A stretch of 14,061 nucleotides of DNA from an uncultured Rikenellaceae bacterium (GTDB lineage: Bacteria > Bacteroidota > Bacteroidia > Bacteroidales > Rikenellaceae), in NCBI GenBank assembly GCA_949284665.1, contig CASDWR010000073.1, forward strand, positions 1 to 14,061, read 5' to 3'. Positions 1 through 7,009 of the stretch are shown here, in pieces; position 1 is the first letter of the stretch; every line of letters starts with the position of its first letter. The notes below the pieces were generated by a model. The model made no database searches, was not told where the DNA came from, and worked only from the letters and a program-made list of their open reading frames with translations. The position numbers were made by a program, and so were the translations under genes.

Positions 1-29
1 AACCTAAAATGAACCTTAAAACTTCGGTA

Positions 30-61
30 CAAAGATAAGTCGTTTTCGTTCGTTTTCCAAA
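30..61 (-). promoter_or_regulatory. Leftward Bacteroidota-type promoter for a gene outside the window
   Basis: On the minus strand a -33 element TTTG (61-58) is followed after 20 bases by a -7 element TATCTTTG (37-30). This matches the Bacteroidota primary-sigma consensus TTTG...TAnnTTTG in both sequence and spacing. Transcription would start near position 23-26 and run off the left edge, so the first gene to the left is probably divergent from rplY. The target gene is not visible. Confidence 0.6.
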
Positions 62-145
62 TATTTTAAAAAATTTTAACAATTATTTAACATTGGAAAA
101 CCTGAAGGAAGTATTTGTCAGAACGTTTACTCCCGAAAGAGCGTG

Positions 146-175
146 CAAATATAGCCATTTTATTCGAATTGCAAA
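146..175 (-). promoter_or_regulatory. Second, upstream leftward promoter
   Basis: On the minus strand TTTG (175-172), an 18-base spacer and TATATTTG (153-146) form another consensus-like promoter about 115 bases upstream of the first leftward one. Together they suggest tandem promoters for the gene beyond the left edge. The spacer is at the short end of the usual range, so this call is less certain. Confidence 0.4.
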
Positions 176-261
176 TCGATTCGGATAAAATTTTTTATTT
201 TCCGCATGCTCTTTTTGTCCCCGGATCTGGTTTTGCCTTGCCATATCGCCGATAAGACCCT

Positions 262-289
262 CTCCGAAAGACTCTGTCGGAGTATGTTT
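262..289. other. Small hairpin with T-rich flank in the rplY upstream region
   Basis: CTCCGA (262-267) pairs with TCGGAG (277-282) around a nine-base loop, and TATGTTTTT follows. It could be a weak terminator that insulates the rplY promoter 20 bases downstream, but no rightward gene precedes it in the window. The rest of 1-303 is AT-rich and, apart from the two leftward promoters, holds nothing I can identify. Confidence 0.2.
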
Positions 290-303
290 TTGAAGCGGAA
301 ACA

Positions 304-334
304 TTTGTTGAATCGGTAAAAATGGTTACCTTTG
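304..334 (+). promoter_or_regulatory. rplY-pth promoter
   Basis: TTTG (304-307), a 19-base spacer and TACCTTTG (327-334) match the Bacteroidota promoter consensus almost exactly. The expected transcription start is near 340, giving a leader of about 70 bases before rplY. No other promoter is visible before pth, so both genes are probably transcribed from here. Confidence 0.75.
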
Positions 335-342
335 CACCCGCA

Positions 343-386
343 GGCGTCGATGGGGCTGCTCCATGGTTGGGCGGTTGAGTAACGCC
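343..386 (+). promoter_or_regulatory. Structured rplY leader with alternative pairings
   Basis: The leader contains a hairpin ATGGGG (350-355) / CTCCAT (359-364) with a three-base loop. The element ACGCC (382-386) can close the whole structure with GGCGT (343-347). Alternatively AACGCC (381-386) can form a local hairpin with GGCGGTT (370-376), leaving G374 bulged. The two pairings exclude each other. Ribosomal-protein leaders often carry autoregulatory structures; whether this one does is inference. Confidence 0.35.
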
Positions 387-412
387 GAAGTGTAACATTA
401 ATGATTTATAAA

Positions 413-991
413 ATGAAAACAATTGAACTTAAGGGCGTTAATCGTACTGCTTTCGGTAAGAAAGGTGCGAAAGACATACGCCGTGCGAAACAGGTTCCCT
501 GTGTAATTTACGGAGGAGAGAAAGGCGAGGTGCATTTTTCTGTCGATGCCCAGTCGCTTAAACAGTTGCTCTATACTCCCAGTTCGTATATCGTTGATTT
601 CGATATTGATGGTGTCAAGGAGAGAGGTGTGATGCGTGAGGTGCAGTTCCACCCGGTGAAAGATTATCCTCTTCATGTAGACTTTTATCGTGTTCAGGAA
701 GGTAAACCGGTGGCAATCGACATTCCCGTAAAACTTGTTGGTAATTCGGAAGGTGTAAAGTTGGGTGGTAAGTTGACGCTTTCGAAACGAAAACTTCGTG
801 TGAGCGGTACGCTTGAAAATTTGCCTGATGAGTTGACGATCGATATTACTAATCTGGGTGTCGGAAAGTCTATTTTCGTCGGTGATCTGAAATATGACAA
901 CCTTACGTTGCTTACTCCTGCCACTACTGCCGTATGTGCTGTTATGGTAACCCGTGCGGCCCGTGGTGCAGCTGCTGCGACGAACGAGTAA
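413..991 (+). CDS. rplY: 50S ribosomal protein L25 (Ctc/TL5 family)
   Basis: This is the 192-residue L25/Ctc protein, which binds 5S rRNA in the large ribosomal subunit; related Ctc proteins are also known as general stress proteins. The N-terminal half (about residues 1-90) is the 5S-rRNA-binding domain and includes the family segment REVQFHPVKDYPLHVDF. The second half (about 95-182) is the TL5-type beta domain, and the tail is Ala-rich. An ATG also exists in frame at 401, but the ATG at 413 gives the usual family beginning (MKTIEL) and is preferred. No Shine-Dalgarno sequence is seen, as is normal in Bacteroidota. It lies 12 bases upstream of pth and probably shares its transcript. Confidence in family is very high; only the start is open. 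Confidence 0.95.
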   Translation: MKTIELKGVNRTAFGKKGAKDIRRAKQVPCVIYGGEKGEVHFSVDAQSLKQLLYTPSSYIVDFDIDGVKERGVMREVQFHPVKDYPLHVDFYRVQEGKPVAIDIPVKLVGNSEGVKLGGKLTLSKRKLRVSGTLENLPDELTIDITNLGVGKSIFVGDLKYDNLTLLTPATTAVCAVMVTRAARGAAAATNE

Positions 992-1003
992 ACCGTAATA
1001 AAA

Positions 1004-1591
1004 TTGAAATATCTGATTGTCGGTTTGGGTAATATCGGCGCCGAGTACGCCGAAACCCGGCACAACATAGGATTTAAGGTGTTGGACGCTTTTGCCGAAG
1101 CGTCCAATGCTGTTTTTGTCCCGGAACGTTACGGCGCCATGGCGGAAACCAGATACAAGGGTCGTACTTTCCTTCTATTGAAACCGTCGACCTATATGAA
1201 CCTGAGTGGGAAAGCGGTCAGCTATTGGCAAAAGAGAGAACGTATCGAAACGACCGATATTTTGGTAGTGGTCGATGATCTTGCTCTGCCTGTAGGAGCT
1301 TTGCGTCTCAGGGCCCGGGGCAGCGATGGCGGTCATAACGGCCTGAAGAGCATCAACGAGTGTCTCGGTACGCCCGATTATCCCCGTTTGCGCTGTGGAA
1401 TAGGCAACTCTTTTGCACAGGGACATCAGGTTGACTATGTGCTTGGCGCATGGTCGGACGAAGAGAAAACAACGCTGAAGGCTCAGATAGAGAGTGCGGT
1501 CGAGATTATTCGGTCGTTTGGGACACAAGGAGTGGAGCGGACCATGAACTTGTATAATAAAAAGGGAATCGGGTCGAAAAATGAGCCATGA
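1004..1591 (+). CDS. pth: Peptidyl-tRNA hydrolase
   Basis: This cytoplasmic enzyme cleaves the ester bond of peptidyl-tRNAs released from stalled ribosomes and recycles the tRNA. The 195-residue length is normal for bacterial Pth. The key residues are in place: Asn10 and catalytic His20 (RHNIGF), Asn66 in the STYMNLSGKAV motif, Asp92 in the VVDDLALP segment (equivalent to E. coli Asp93), and Asn112 in GSDGGHNGLKSI. The start codon is TTG at 1004. No in-frame ATG lies upstream near enough, and beginning here gives the canonical MKYLIVGLGNIG start. It follows rplY after 12 bases, so the two are probably cotranscribed. The gene converges with the phosphoesterase gene at 1755, with a strong hairpin terminator between them. 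Confidence 0.96.
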   Translation: MKYLIVGLGNIGAEYAETRHNIGFKVLDAFAEASNAVFVPERYGAMAETRYKGRTFLLLKPSTYMNLSGKAVSYWQKRERIETTDILVVVDDLALPVGALRLRARGSDGGHNGLKSINECLGTPDYPRLRCGIGNSFAQGHQVDYVLGAWSDEEKTTLKAQIESAVEIIRSFGTQGVERTMNLYNKKGIGSKNEP

Positions 1592-1635
1592 CCTTGTTCC
1601 CTTTGTGTATTTGTCCCGAAAGTATTGGTATTTAC

Positions 1636-1675
1636 AAACGATATCCGGCATTTGAAAATGCCGGATATCGTTTTT
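1636..1675. terminator. Bidirectional intrinsic terminator between convergent genes
   Basis: A perfect 17-bp inverted repeat (1636-1652 with 1657-1673) encloses a TGAA loop. On the plus strand it runs into a T-tract (1671-1675), so it should end the rplY-pth transcript efficiently. On the minus strand the stem ends in TTT followed by GTAAAT, a weaker tract, but it lies about 80 bases beyond the phosphoesterase stop and probably ends that transcript too. Confidence 0.88.
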
Positions 1676-1754
1676 CATGGAGGTTGTTGCCATTCCGTGA
1701 CCTCGTAATATAAATATGTTTTGTGGCCCGGTGAACGCTTTTAGTGGGAGCGGT

Positions 1755-3254
1755 TTAACGGATCGTAAAGATTCGACTTTGTTCGACGGATAATCCGTAT
1801 TCATCGGTTGCGCGAACACGCAGCAGATGAGGTCCTTGCATTGCTTGGTCGGGAAGTTGAGCTGTCCAGATATGCGGGGATGCGGTACGGCGCAGGGGTA
1901 TACGGCGCGAGAATTTGGTTGGATAACCGGCATGACGGTTCCAATAAGCCACACGGCTGACTGTCGGTGCGACCATTGGCGTTCGGACCATCGGGATCCA
2001 TTCATCGCCATCGACGCTCATCTCGACCTGCGAAGTCTCGCATCCGCCGTATAGGTTGACCGCTACAGTCCCTACCGGAATTTCCCTCAGGGCGGGAATC
2101 TCCCGATCGATAATCTCCTCGCCGCTGATCCAGAACTCCATCTGTCGTGTTTTGTCGAGTCCTACGCCTTTGAAGGTAAACCGGTATCCGTCGGCCGAGA
2201 AGTCGATCAGAAAATAGTTGCGTGGGGATCCGCATTGTTGTAGTGCTACAGGTACGGCATCGGGATCCCGTTCGCCGACCCACCATGAGCCGCATGTGGC
2301 ACCTACAATGAGTTCGGCTATGCCGGGACGCCAAATGTGGCGTTCGATCGTGTGGAGGTGAGCCGAAAGGATCAAAGCCGGGCGGTTACCGAGCAGGTCG
2401 AGCAGGTCGCTGCCGTTTTCCGTGGCTGCGAGCGGTACGTGGAATGCGAAAACAAGTTGTTGGCGATTGGGAGTGATGGCGATCACGTTGCGGATCAGGC
2501 GCAGTTGGTTGTCCGTAAATCGGCCGCCGAATCCATGGCTGTTGTTGTCGAGGACAACGAAACGGACTGGTCCGAAATCGAAAATATAGTCAGCCGCACC
2601 GAATACATTGCAAAATTCACGATGCAGGCGAGGTTGTCGGCTGCCGCGGGGTACGGCGTCGAGGTCGTGGTTGCCGACCACACACCATACGGGGTGGGGA
2701 AGCAAGCGCAACAATGTGTCTACGGGGCGTAACAGCAAATGGTTGTCGTTGACCAGATCACCCATCATCAGTGAAAAAGCGACGTCGCTGCGGCCGGAAA
2801 GCTCGGACAATACCGTACGTTGGGCATAGGCGAGTTCATCGCGGTTATCCACCTGCATGTCACCCACTGCGGCCATTCGAAATTTTTCGTGTGTCTCGCA
2901 TGGCGCAAGGGCAAATGAAAGGGAGGGTAAAGGACCGACGGTATCGTTGTCCGGCAGATGGAAGAAATATCCCGATGCCGTACCGTTCGATACGGTACGA
3001 CGGCCTGCCGGTGCAATGGCAAAAACGCTTTGCCCTGGTTGGATCGGGAGTTCGAAATGTCCTTTGCGGTCAGTGAGAACAATCGTATCGCCATTCGATA
3101 CGGGGATGTTGCGCAAGGGACGTTCTCCTCTCTCTCGTTGGCCATTTCCGTTCCGGTCGTCATAGACGATACCTTCGATGTGGTTCTGTCCGTAGAGCGA
3201 TACGAGACTGCAAATAGCCGTGGTAATAAAAAGAAGTGTTTTCAGTCCTCTCAT
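1755..3254 (-). CDS. Secreted calcineurin-like phosphoesterase, last gene of the Sus-like locus
   Basis: This 499-residue metallophosphoesterase should hydrolyse a phosphate ester outside the cytoplasm; the substrate is unknown. Residues 1-22 are a signal peptide without a lipobox cysteine. Residues 25-70 form a small beta domain with a calcium-loop-like D33-x-N35-x-N37-G...E44, resembling the N-terminal domain of Bacteroidota MetallophosN proteins. The catalytic domain (about 126-320) shows GDMQ (D132, Q134), GDLVND (D166), GNHD (N195, H196), H272 and AHLH (H299, H301). The first motif has Gln where most family members have His; CPPED1-type enzymes also use Asp-x-Gln, so activity is plausible. 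Residues about 345-499 are a further beta-rich C-terminal domain. It lies 112 bases downstream of the propeller lipoprotein, behind a terminator-like hairpin, with no visible promoter of its own. Family is secure; role and substrate are inference. Confidence 0.9.
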   Translation of the reverse strand: MRGLKTLLFITTAICSLVSLYGQNHIEGIVYDDRNGNGQRERGERPLRNIPVSNGDTIVLTDRKGHFELPIQPGQSVFAIAPAGRRTVSNGTASGYFFHLPDNDTVGPLPSLSFALAPCETHEKFRMAAVGDMQVDNRDELAYAQRTVLSELSGRSDVAFSLMMGDLVNDNHLLLRPVDTLLRLLPHPVWCVVGNHDLDAVPRGSRQPRLHREFCNVFGAADYIFDFGPVRFVVLDNNSHGFGGRFTDNQLRLIRNVIAITPNRQQLVFAFHVPLAATENGSDLLDLLGNRPALILSAHLHTIERHIWRPGIAELIVGATCGSWWVGERDPDAVPVALQQCGSPRNYFLIDFSADGYRFTFKGVGLDKTRQMEFWISGEEIIDREIPALREIPVGTVAVNLYGGCETSQVEMSVDGDEWIPMVRTPMVAPTVSRVAYWNRHAGYPTKFSRRIPLRRTASPHIWTAQLPDQAMQGPHLLRVRATDEYGLSVEQSRIFTIR

Positions 3255-3289
3255 TTTGTGATAAGGGATTTGTCCGTTCTGGGTTTATG

Positions 3290-3326
3290 AGAAAAGGGGT
3301 GTCCCGCACGAAGCGGAACACCCCTT
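3290..3326 (-). terminator. Terminator-like hairpin inside the Sus-like locus
   Basis: Positions 3294-3307 pair with 3313-3326 (13 pairs, one C-A mismatch) around the loop ACGAA, and on the minus strand the stem runs into TTTTC. This is a good intrinsic terminator for the leftward operon, placed between the propeller lipoprotein and the phosphoesterase. I see no TAnnTTTG promoter between it and the phosphoesterase start, so that gene probably depends on partial read-through. A smaller hairpin, CGATTC (3330-3335) / GAATCG (3343-3348), sits just upstream on the transcript. Confidence 0.65.
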
Positions 3327-3366
3327 GTTCGATTCAGGTTCCGAATCGCATGCTGCGTGAGCCGTG

Positions 3367-4959
3367 TTATTCGGGCAGTATGTCTTTTTCCAGCATACCA
3401 CGGAGGATGTGGTAGGTGTATGCTTTTGTTGTCTCGTCGCGGCTGATGTACGTTGCGTAGCCGATACCTTCGTCATTGAATGCAATTTGAACGGCCTGGT
3501 CAGTGCCTGCGTTTGCACATGCGACAAAAGGTTCGCCCCATTGGGTCGTCTCGGTGTCGTATTTGTAAAGACTGATCGAATTGTCTGTTTCATTCCGGCA
3601 GATGATGTGGGGAACATCATCCTTATCGATGGCTATGCTGTAGAGCTCCCCACTGTAAGCATCTACGCCCAGATTGATAGAGTTCCCTACCTTCACAAAG
3701 GTCGAACCTTCAACTTTCCATACCTGCATTACCCAAGTGGCTTCGGGTGAAGAGTCAAAGAAACAGCAATAGATCGTACCTTTCGAGTCTGTATCCATAG
3801 AGATACATCCGAAGTGGCTTTGGTTTGTAGACAGGCAGAAATTATCGACTACTTTGGTCCATGAGCCTGCGGAGTATTTGAGCAGCGAATATCCTTTTGT
3901 AAGGTTGTCTGCATTTCCGGCAATGTTATTTTGCATCGCATAGAGCAGATAGGTATCATTACCCACGGCAATAGTTTTGGGGTTTCCAACCCTTTGGTCT
4001 CCGGCCATGGAGAATGCCTGGTTACTATTCCATGTCGAGCCGTTGTATGCCGAGTAGTTGGCAGTGTACCGAGGCAAAGTGTAGTTGGCATACCCGGTTG
4101 TGTGGACGGTAAACGGTTGATTGGTGGAAGCATCGATTCCCATTGCTCCCTTTAAAGAGGAGGATATGCGATCGGCGTATCCGATCTTGCCAACCAATTG
4201 CCATGTTGAACCCTCCAGTTTCATCACGGCAGGCATATTGCCCGTTGTTCCTTCGTATCCGGCGAAAAATACGTAAGGGGTCCCGTTGCTGCCGAATTTC
4301 ATGTCGAGAATGGTGGACACTCTTCCGGAGAAACTGGTGTTGCCGACCGTGACGATTTTCGATCCGTCCCATTTCGAAACTACACCCTGATCGCGCATCG
4401 TCCCTTCCAGGTCGTATTCATCGGTGTAGAAGAAGTAGGGAAGTCCGTCTTTAGGATTGATGGCCATGACGAGTTCATCGGCAACCGCATTGTTTTCACC
4501 GACAATCGTTGCAATTTCATTCCACTCCATCTCAAGCACCTTGCCTACACGTACCGTGTAAGAGGAGTTTACATTGTCGATCTCGTCGGTTACGATGAAG
4601 TCTACCGGATAATTGTAGTCGTTGGCCGTAGTACCGCTCACCTGTTCAGTCGCTCCGACAAACATGGCATCGTTTTCTCCCAGGGTAAAGCGGGCGATCA
4701 GGGAACCTTTCAGCTCCGTGTTGTCGAACAGCTCTTCCGGCAGGCGGATGATGATCTCTTTGGAGATGTTTTCAGCCACATAGTCGGCATCGAGCAGGGG
4801 GTTGTCCTGTTTGTAGAAGCCGAAAGATACGAGTTCGGCCTTGTTGTCCGAGGTTTGAGGTGTTTCGTCATCTGCGTTGTCCTTTTCACAGGCAGTCAGC
4901 AGCATCGCACCGCACAAGCTCAAATAGAGCATTCCTTTCAAAACATTTTTCATACGCAT
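3367..4959 (-). CDS. Surface lipoprotein with Ig-like domain and seven-bladed beta-propeller
   Basis: A 530-residue protein, probably a surface-exposed ligand-binding lipoprotein. A signal peptide ends in lipobox LTAC, with lipid-carrying Cys24 followed by the acidic stretch EKDNADDE, which resembles a Bacteroidota lipoprotein surface-export signal. Residues about 42-138 look like the Ig-like fold of DUF5018-type proteins (SFGFYK, VSGTTAND, YTVRVGK). From about 144 on, the motif (K/W)-x-GS-x-W-x-x-VG recurs near residues 144, 194, 246, 302, 359, 412 and 464, every 50-57 residues, each linked to a strand of the form IxxDxxGxPYxxF. This predicts a seven-bladed propeller. No catalytic residues are recognisable. 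An alternative ATG lies at 4953; a run of A bases directly precedes the 4959 ATG. It follows the small lipoprotein after 54 bases and is probably cotranscribed with susC/susD. Confidence 0.85.
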   Translation of the reverse strand: MRMKNVLKGMLYLSLCGAMLLTACEKDNADDETPQTSDNKAELVSFGFYKQDNPLLDADYVAENISKEIIIRLPEELFDNTELKGSLIARFTLGENDAMFVGATEQVSGTTANDYNYPVDFIVTDEIDNVNSSYTVRVGKVLEMEWNEIATIVGENNAVADELVMAINPKDGLPYFFYTDEYDLEGTMRDQGVVSKWDGSKIVTVGNTSFSGRVSTILDMKFGSNGTPYVFFAGYEGTTGNMPAVMKLEGSTWQLVGKIGYADRISSSLKGAMGIDASTNQPFTVHTTGYANYTLPRYTANYSAYNGSTWNSNQAFSMAGDQRVGNPKTIAVGNDTYLLYAMQNNIAGNADNLTKGYSLLKYSAGSWTKVVDNFCLSTNQSHFGCISMDTDSKGTIYCCFFDSSPEATWVMQVWKVEGSTFVKVGNSINLGVDAYSGELYSIAIDKDDVPHIICRNETDNSISLYKYDTETTQWGEPFVACANAGTDQAVQIAFNDEGIGYATYISRDETTKAYTYHILRGMLEKDILPE

Positions 4960-5013
4960 TTTTTTTTGGCTTTCAGCCTTTGTTATACATAAAAAAGATT
5001 CATTTCTATTTTT

Positions 5014-5496
5014 CTATTTCTTGGTGATTACATACTCTTTGTTCCGTTGCGCGGGACCGGGGTAGCCGAGCGTGAAATTGCTCGAAGTTCCGGTGAGTAC
5101 GATACGCACCGTATTGTCTTTATTGGGGTCGAAATCGGTGCTTTTCCGCCATTCGATGCGGATGGGCATTTCGTAGACTCCCGGAAGGAAAACAAGCGGA
5201 CTGGCCGTGTTGGGAACCAGATAGAAATCCGTACCCGCCGTAAGGCCGTCACCGGCTATTACTTCGTATTCGACCAACTCGTTCTCCGACAAACGCTTCG
5301 TACTCATGTAAACCCAGTAGGTCGAAACGGTGATGGCATCCTTGCCGATTTCACTGCTCGATCCTCCGTTTTCATCCGTTATGTAAACAAATGGATGATC
5401 GAAGATGATCTCCTCCTTATCCTTGCAGGATTCGAGTGCGATGATGCACCCCAGTGCCGTGCACGTCAATATGAAATATCGTTTTATCGTATTCAT
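5014..5496 (-). CDS. Small lipoprotein, DUF4843/Calx-beta-like, third gene of the Sus-like operon
   Basis: A 160-residue predicted lipoprotein, probably an accessory subunit of the SusC/SusD-like complex at the cell surface. Its signal peptide ends with Cys24 in LESC, followed by KDKEE, an acidic tail compatible with surface export. The mature part is all-beta in character, with segments such as YEVIAGDGLTAGTDFYL, FLPGVYEMPIRIEW and GYPGPAQ. This pattern recalls the single-domain DUF4843 or Calx-beta-like lipoproteins often coded directly after susD; the exact family is not proven. An upstream TTG at 5502 is in frame, but the ATG at 5496 is preferred because it gives a compact signal peptide. 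It begins 29 bases after the susD stop. No enzyme motif is seen. Confidence 0.82.
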   Translation of the reverse strand: MNTIKRYFILTCTALGCIIALESCKDKEEIIFDHPFVYITDENGGSSSEIGKDAITVSTYWVYMSTKRLSENELVEYEVIAGDGLTAGTDFYLVPNTASPLVFLPGVYEMPIRIEWRKSTDFDPNKDNTVRIVLTGTSSNFTLGYPGPAQRNKEYVITKK

Positions 5497-5525
5497 AGTC
5501 AATGGTATAAGTGTTTCCAGTTAGA

Positions 5526-6992
5526 TTAGAATTCCGCCTGATATCCCGGGTTCTGCTGTATCCCCTGGTTGGCTTCCAGTTCGAGTTGGCAGATGGGCAG
5601 AACAAAACGGTTGCTCGGATAGTCTACCTGTAAAGAGATCGCTCCCGCGTCATCTTTCCGGATCAGGTTCTGACGTCGTCGGGTAATATCGAAGAACCGG
5701 TGTCCCTCGAAGCAAAGCTCTTTGATCCTCTCTTTCTCGATCAGAGCGTTGACCTCGTCCTGATTGGCGTAGGTCAAGACAATCTGGGCTTTCCCCTTGC
5801 CCGTAGCACGTGCGATCAATGCTTTCAAATCGTCTGCGGCCCCGTCGAGATCCGGATTGGAACGGTTGCACAACGCTTCGGCCCGAATCAGGTACATCTC
5901 GGATACACGCGATACAAACGGGGCATAATTGCGGTTGTTTGTCAGAATCTCATGACTTACACTATATTTCGCACATGCCTCGAGTCGGTCTCCGTTTACT
6001 TCCTCGTAGAGCAATTCGAGACGAATATCATCCGGATCATCGAACAGTTCGTAGAGCGCTTTGGCGGGCAACATGTCGGCATTCCCGTTTTCGCGGCTGT
6101 AGAACGAGTAAAGGGATATCCCGGCATCGTAACCGCTGAGTCTGAAGATCGCCTCCGTGTTTTTCAGGTTTGTTGCCATCGATCCCCCCTGGAACATGTT
6201 TACATAATCTTCACGGGAAGTGAGCGGTATGGTATTGATCAATTCGGTCGCCAATGATTCTGCCATATCCCAGTTCTCCATGTAAAGGTATACGCGTGCC
6301 AGCAGTGCCTTGCAGGCGTTTGCACTCACGTAATAATAATCGGCGGTCGTAGGATCGATTTCATTGTAAATTGCCAATGCATTGTTTAAATCCTCCACGA
6401 CCCGACCGTATACGTCCTTTACGTTATCCCGCAGGATCGTTTCGTTGATATTCGGTGTAGCCAGCAATATCGGCACACCCAGATGGGATCCATCCGGAGT
6501 GTAGGTATAGTGTTGCCCGTAACACAGACACAAGTCGAGGAGTGACAATGCTCTGAAGTACAAAGCCTCGGCTTCGTATTTGCGCAGTTCGTCCCTGTTT
6601 TGCGGATACTTTTCCTTGGCAGCGGGCAAATACTCGAGCACGTTGTTCGCATTGGTCAGTACCGTAAGTCCGGAACGCCAGATGTATCGCGGATATCCCG
6701 TATTGTCGGTGGGTTCCGATGTGAAATTGTAGAGATTGCTCAGCGAATACTCCGTCGAAGTCACCGGCATAGAAACCATGTCGCCCGATACGTCTGCATA
6801 ACGTATGAAATACTGGTCGTAAAATTTGTATGCAGTACTGTAGATTCCTGTTGCGGCGGTTCTGATCCCGTCGATATCGGAGAGATAGTTTGCAATGTCG
6901 CTTTTACCGAGTTGCTTCACCTCGAGAAATTTGGAGCAACTCTGGAGGGTTGCCATACCCAATATGATGATGAAAAATAAATTTTTTCTCAT
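5526..6992 (-). CDS. SusD/RagB-family nutrient-binding lipoprotein
   Basis: This is the 488-residue lid lipoprotein that captures substrate over a SusC transporter. The signal peptide ends in LQSC with lipid-carrying Cys19, followed by SKFLEV, typical of the family. The N-terminal half contains TPR-like helices (for example EAEALYFRALSLLDLC and NACKALLARVYLYMENW). The C-terminal end carries the hallmark segments EKERIKELCFEGHRFFDI and ANQGIQQNPGY. The reading frame is open upstream to 7112, inside susC, but the ATG at 6992 gives the signal peptide directly after start and is chosen. The 17-base gap to the susC stop indicates translational and transcriptional coupling with it. Family is certain; the ligand cannot be read from sequence, and at 488 residues it is on the short side for SusD. 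Confidence 0.95.
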   Translation of the reverse strand: MRKNLFFIIILGMATLQSCSKFLEVKQLGKSDIANYLSDIDGIRTAATGIYSTAYKFYDQYFIRYADVSGDMVSMPVTSTEYSLSNLYNFTSEPTDNTGYPRYIWRSGLTVLTNANNVLEYLPAAKEKYPQNRDELRKYEAEALYFRALSLLDLCLCYGQHYTYTPDGSHLGVPILLATPNINETILRDNVKDVYGRVVEDLNNALAIYNEIDPTTADYYYVSANACKALLARVYLYMENWDMAESLATELINTIPLTSREDYVNMFQGGSMATNLKNTEAIFRLSGYDAGISLYSFYSRENGNADMLPAKALYELFDDPDDIRLELLYEEVNGDRLEACAKYSVSHEILTNNRNYAPFVSRVSEMYLIRAEALCNRSNPDLDGAADDLKALIARATGKGKAQIVLTYANQDEVNALIEKERIKELCFEGHRFFDITRRRQNLIRKDDAGAISLQVDYPSNRFVLPICQLELEANQGIQQNPGYQAEF

Positions 6993-7009
6993 GGTCGTAA
7001 CCTTTAATT

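Noticed and set aside
401..412. ATG at 401 as the rplY start
   Set aside because: It adds MIYK before the normal L25 N-terminus MKTIEL, which starts at 413.
398..1063. Open frame of 221 codons on the minus strand across rplY
   Set aside because: It is antisense to the certain rplY gene and its product has no recognisable features.
1636..1675. Long palindrome as an operator or mobile-element end
   Set aside because: Its place between two convergent genes and its following T-tract are fully explained by a terminator.
2337..2732. Open frame of 131 codons on the plus strand
   Set aside because: It lies wholly opposite the phosphoesterase gene, whose motifs are intact, and its translation shows no recognisable domain; it is a shadow frame.
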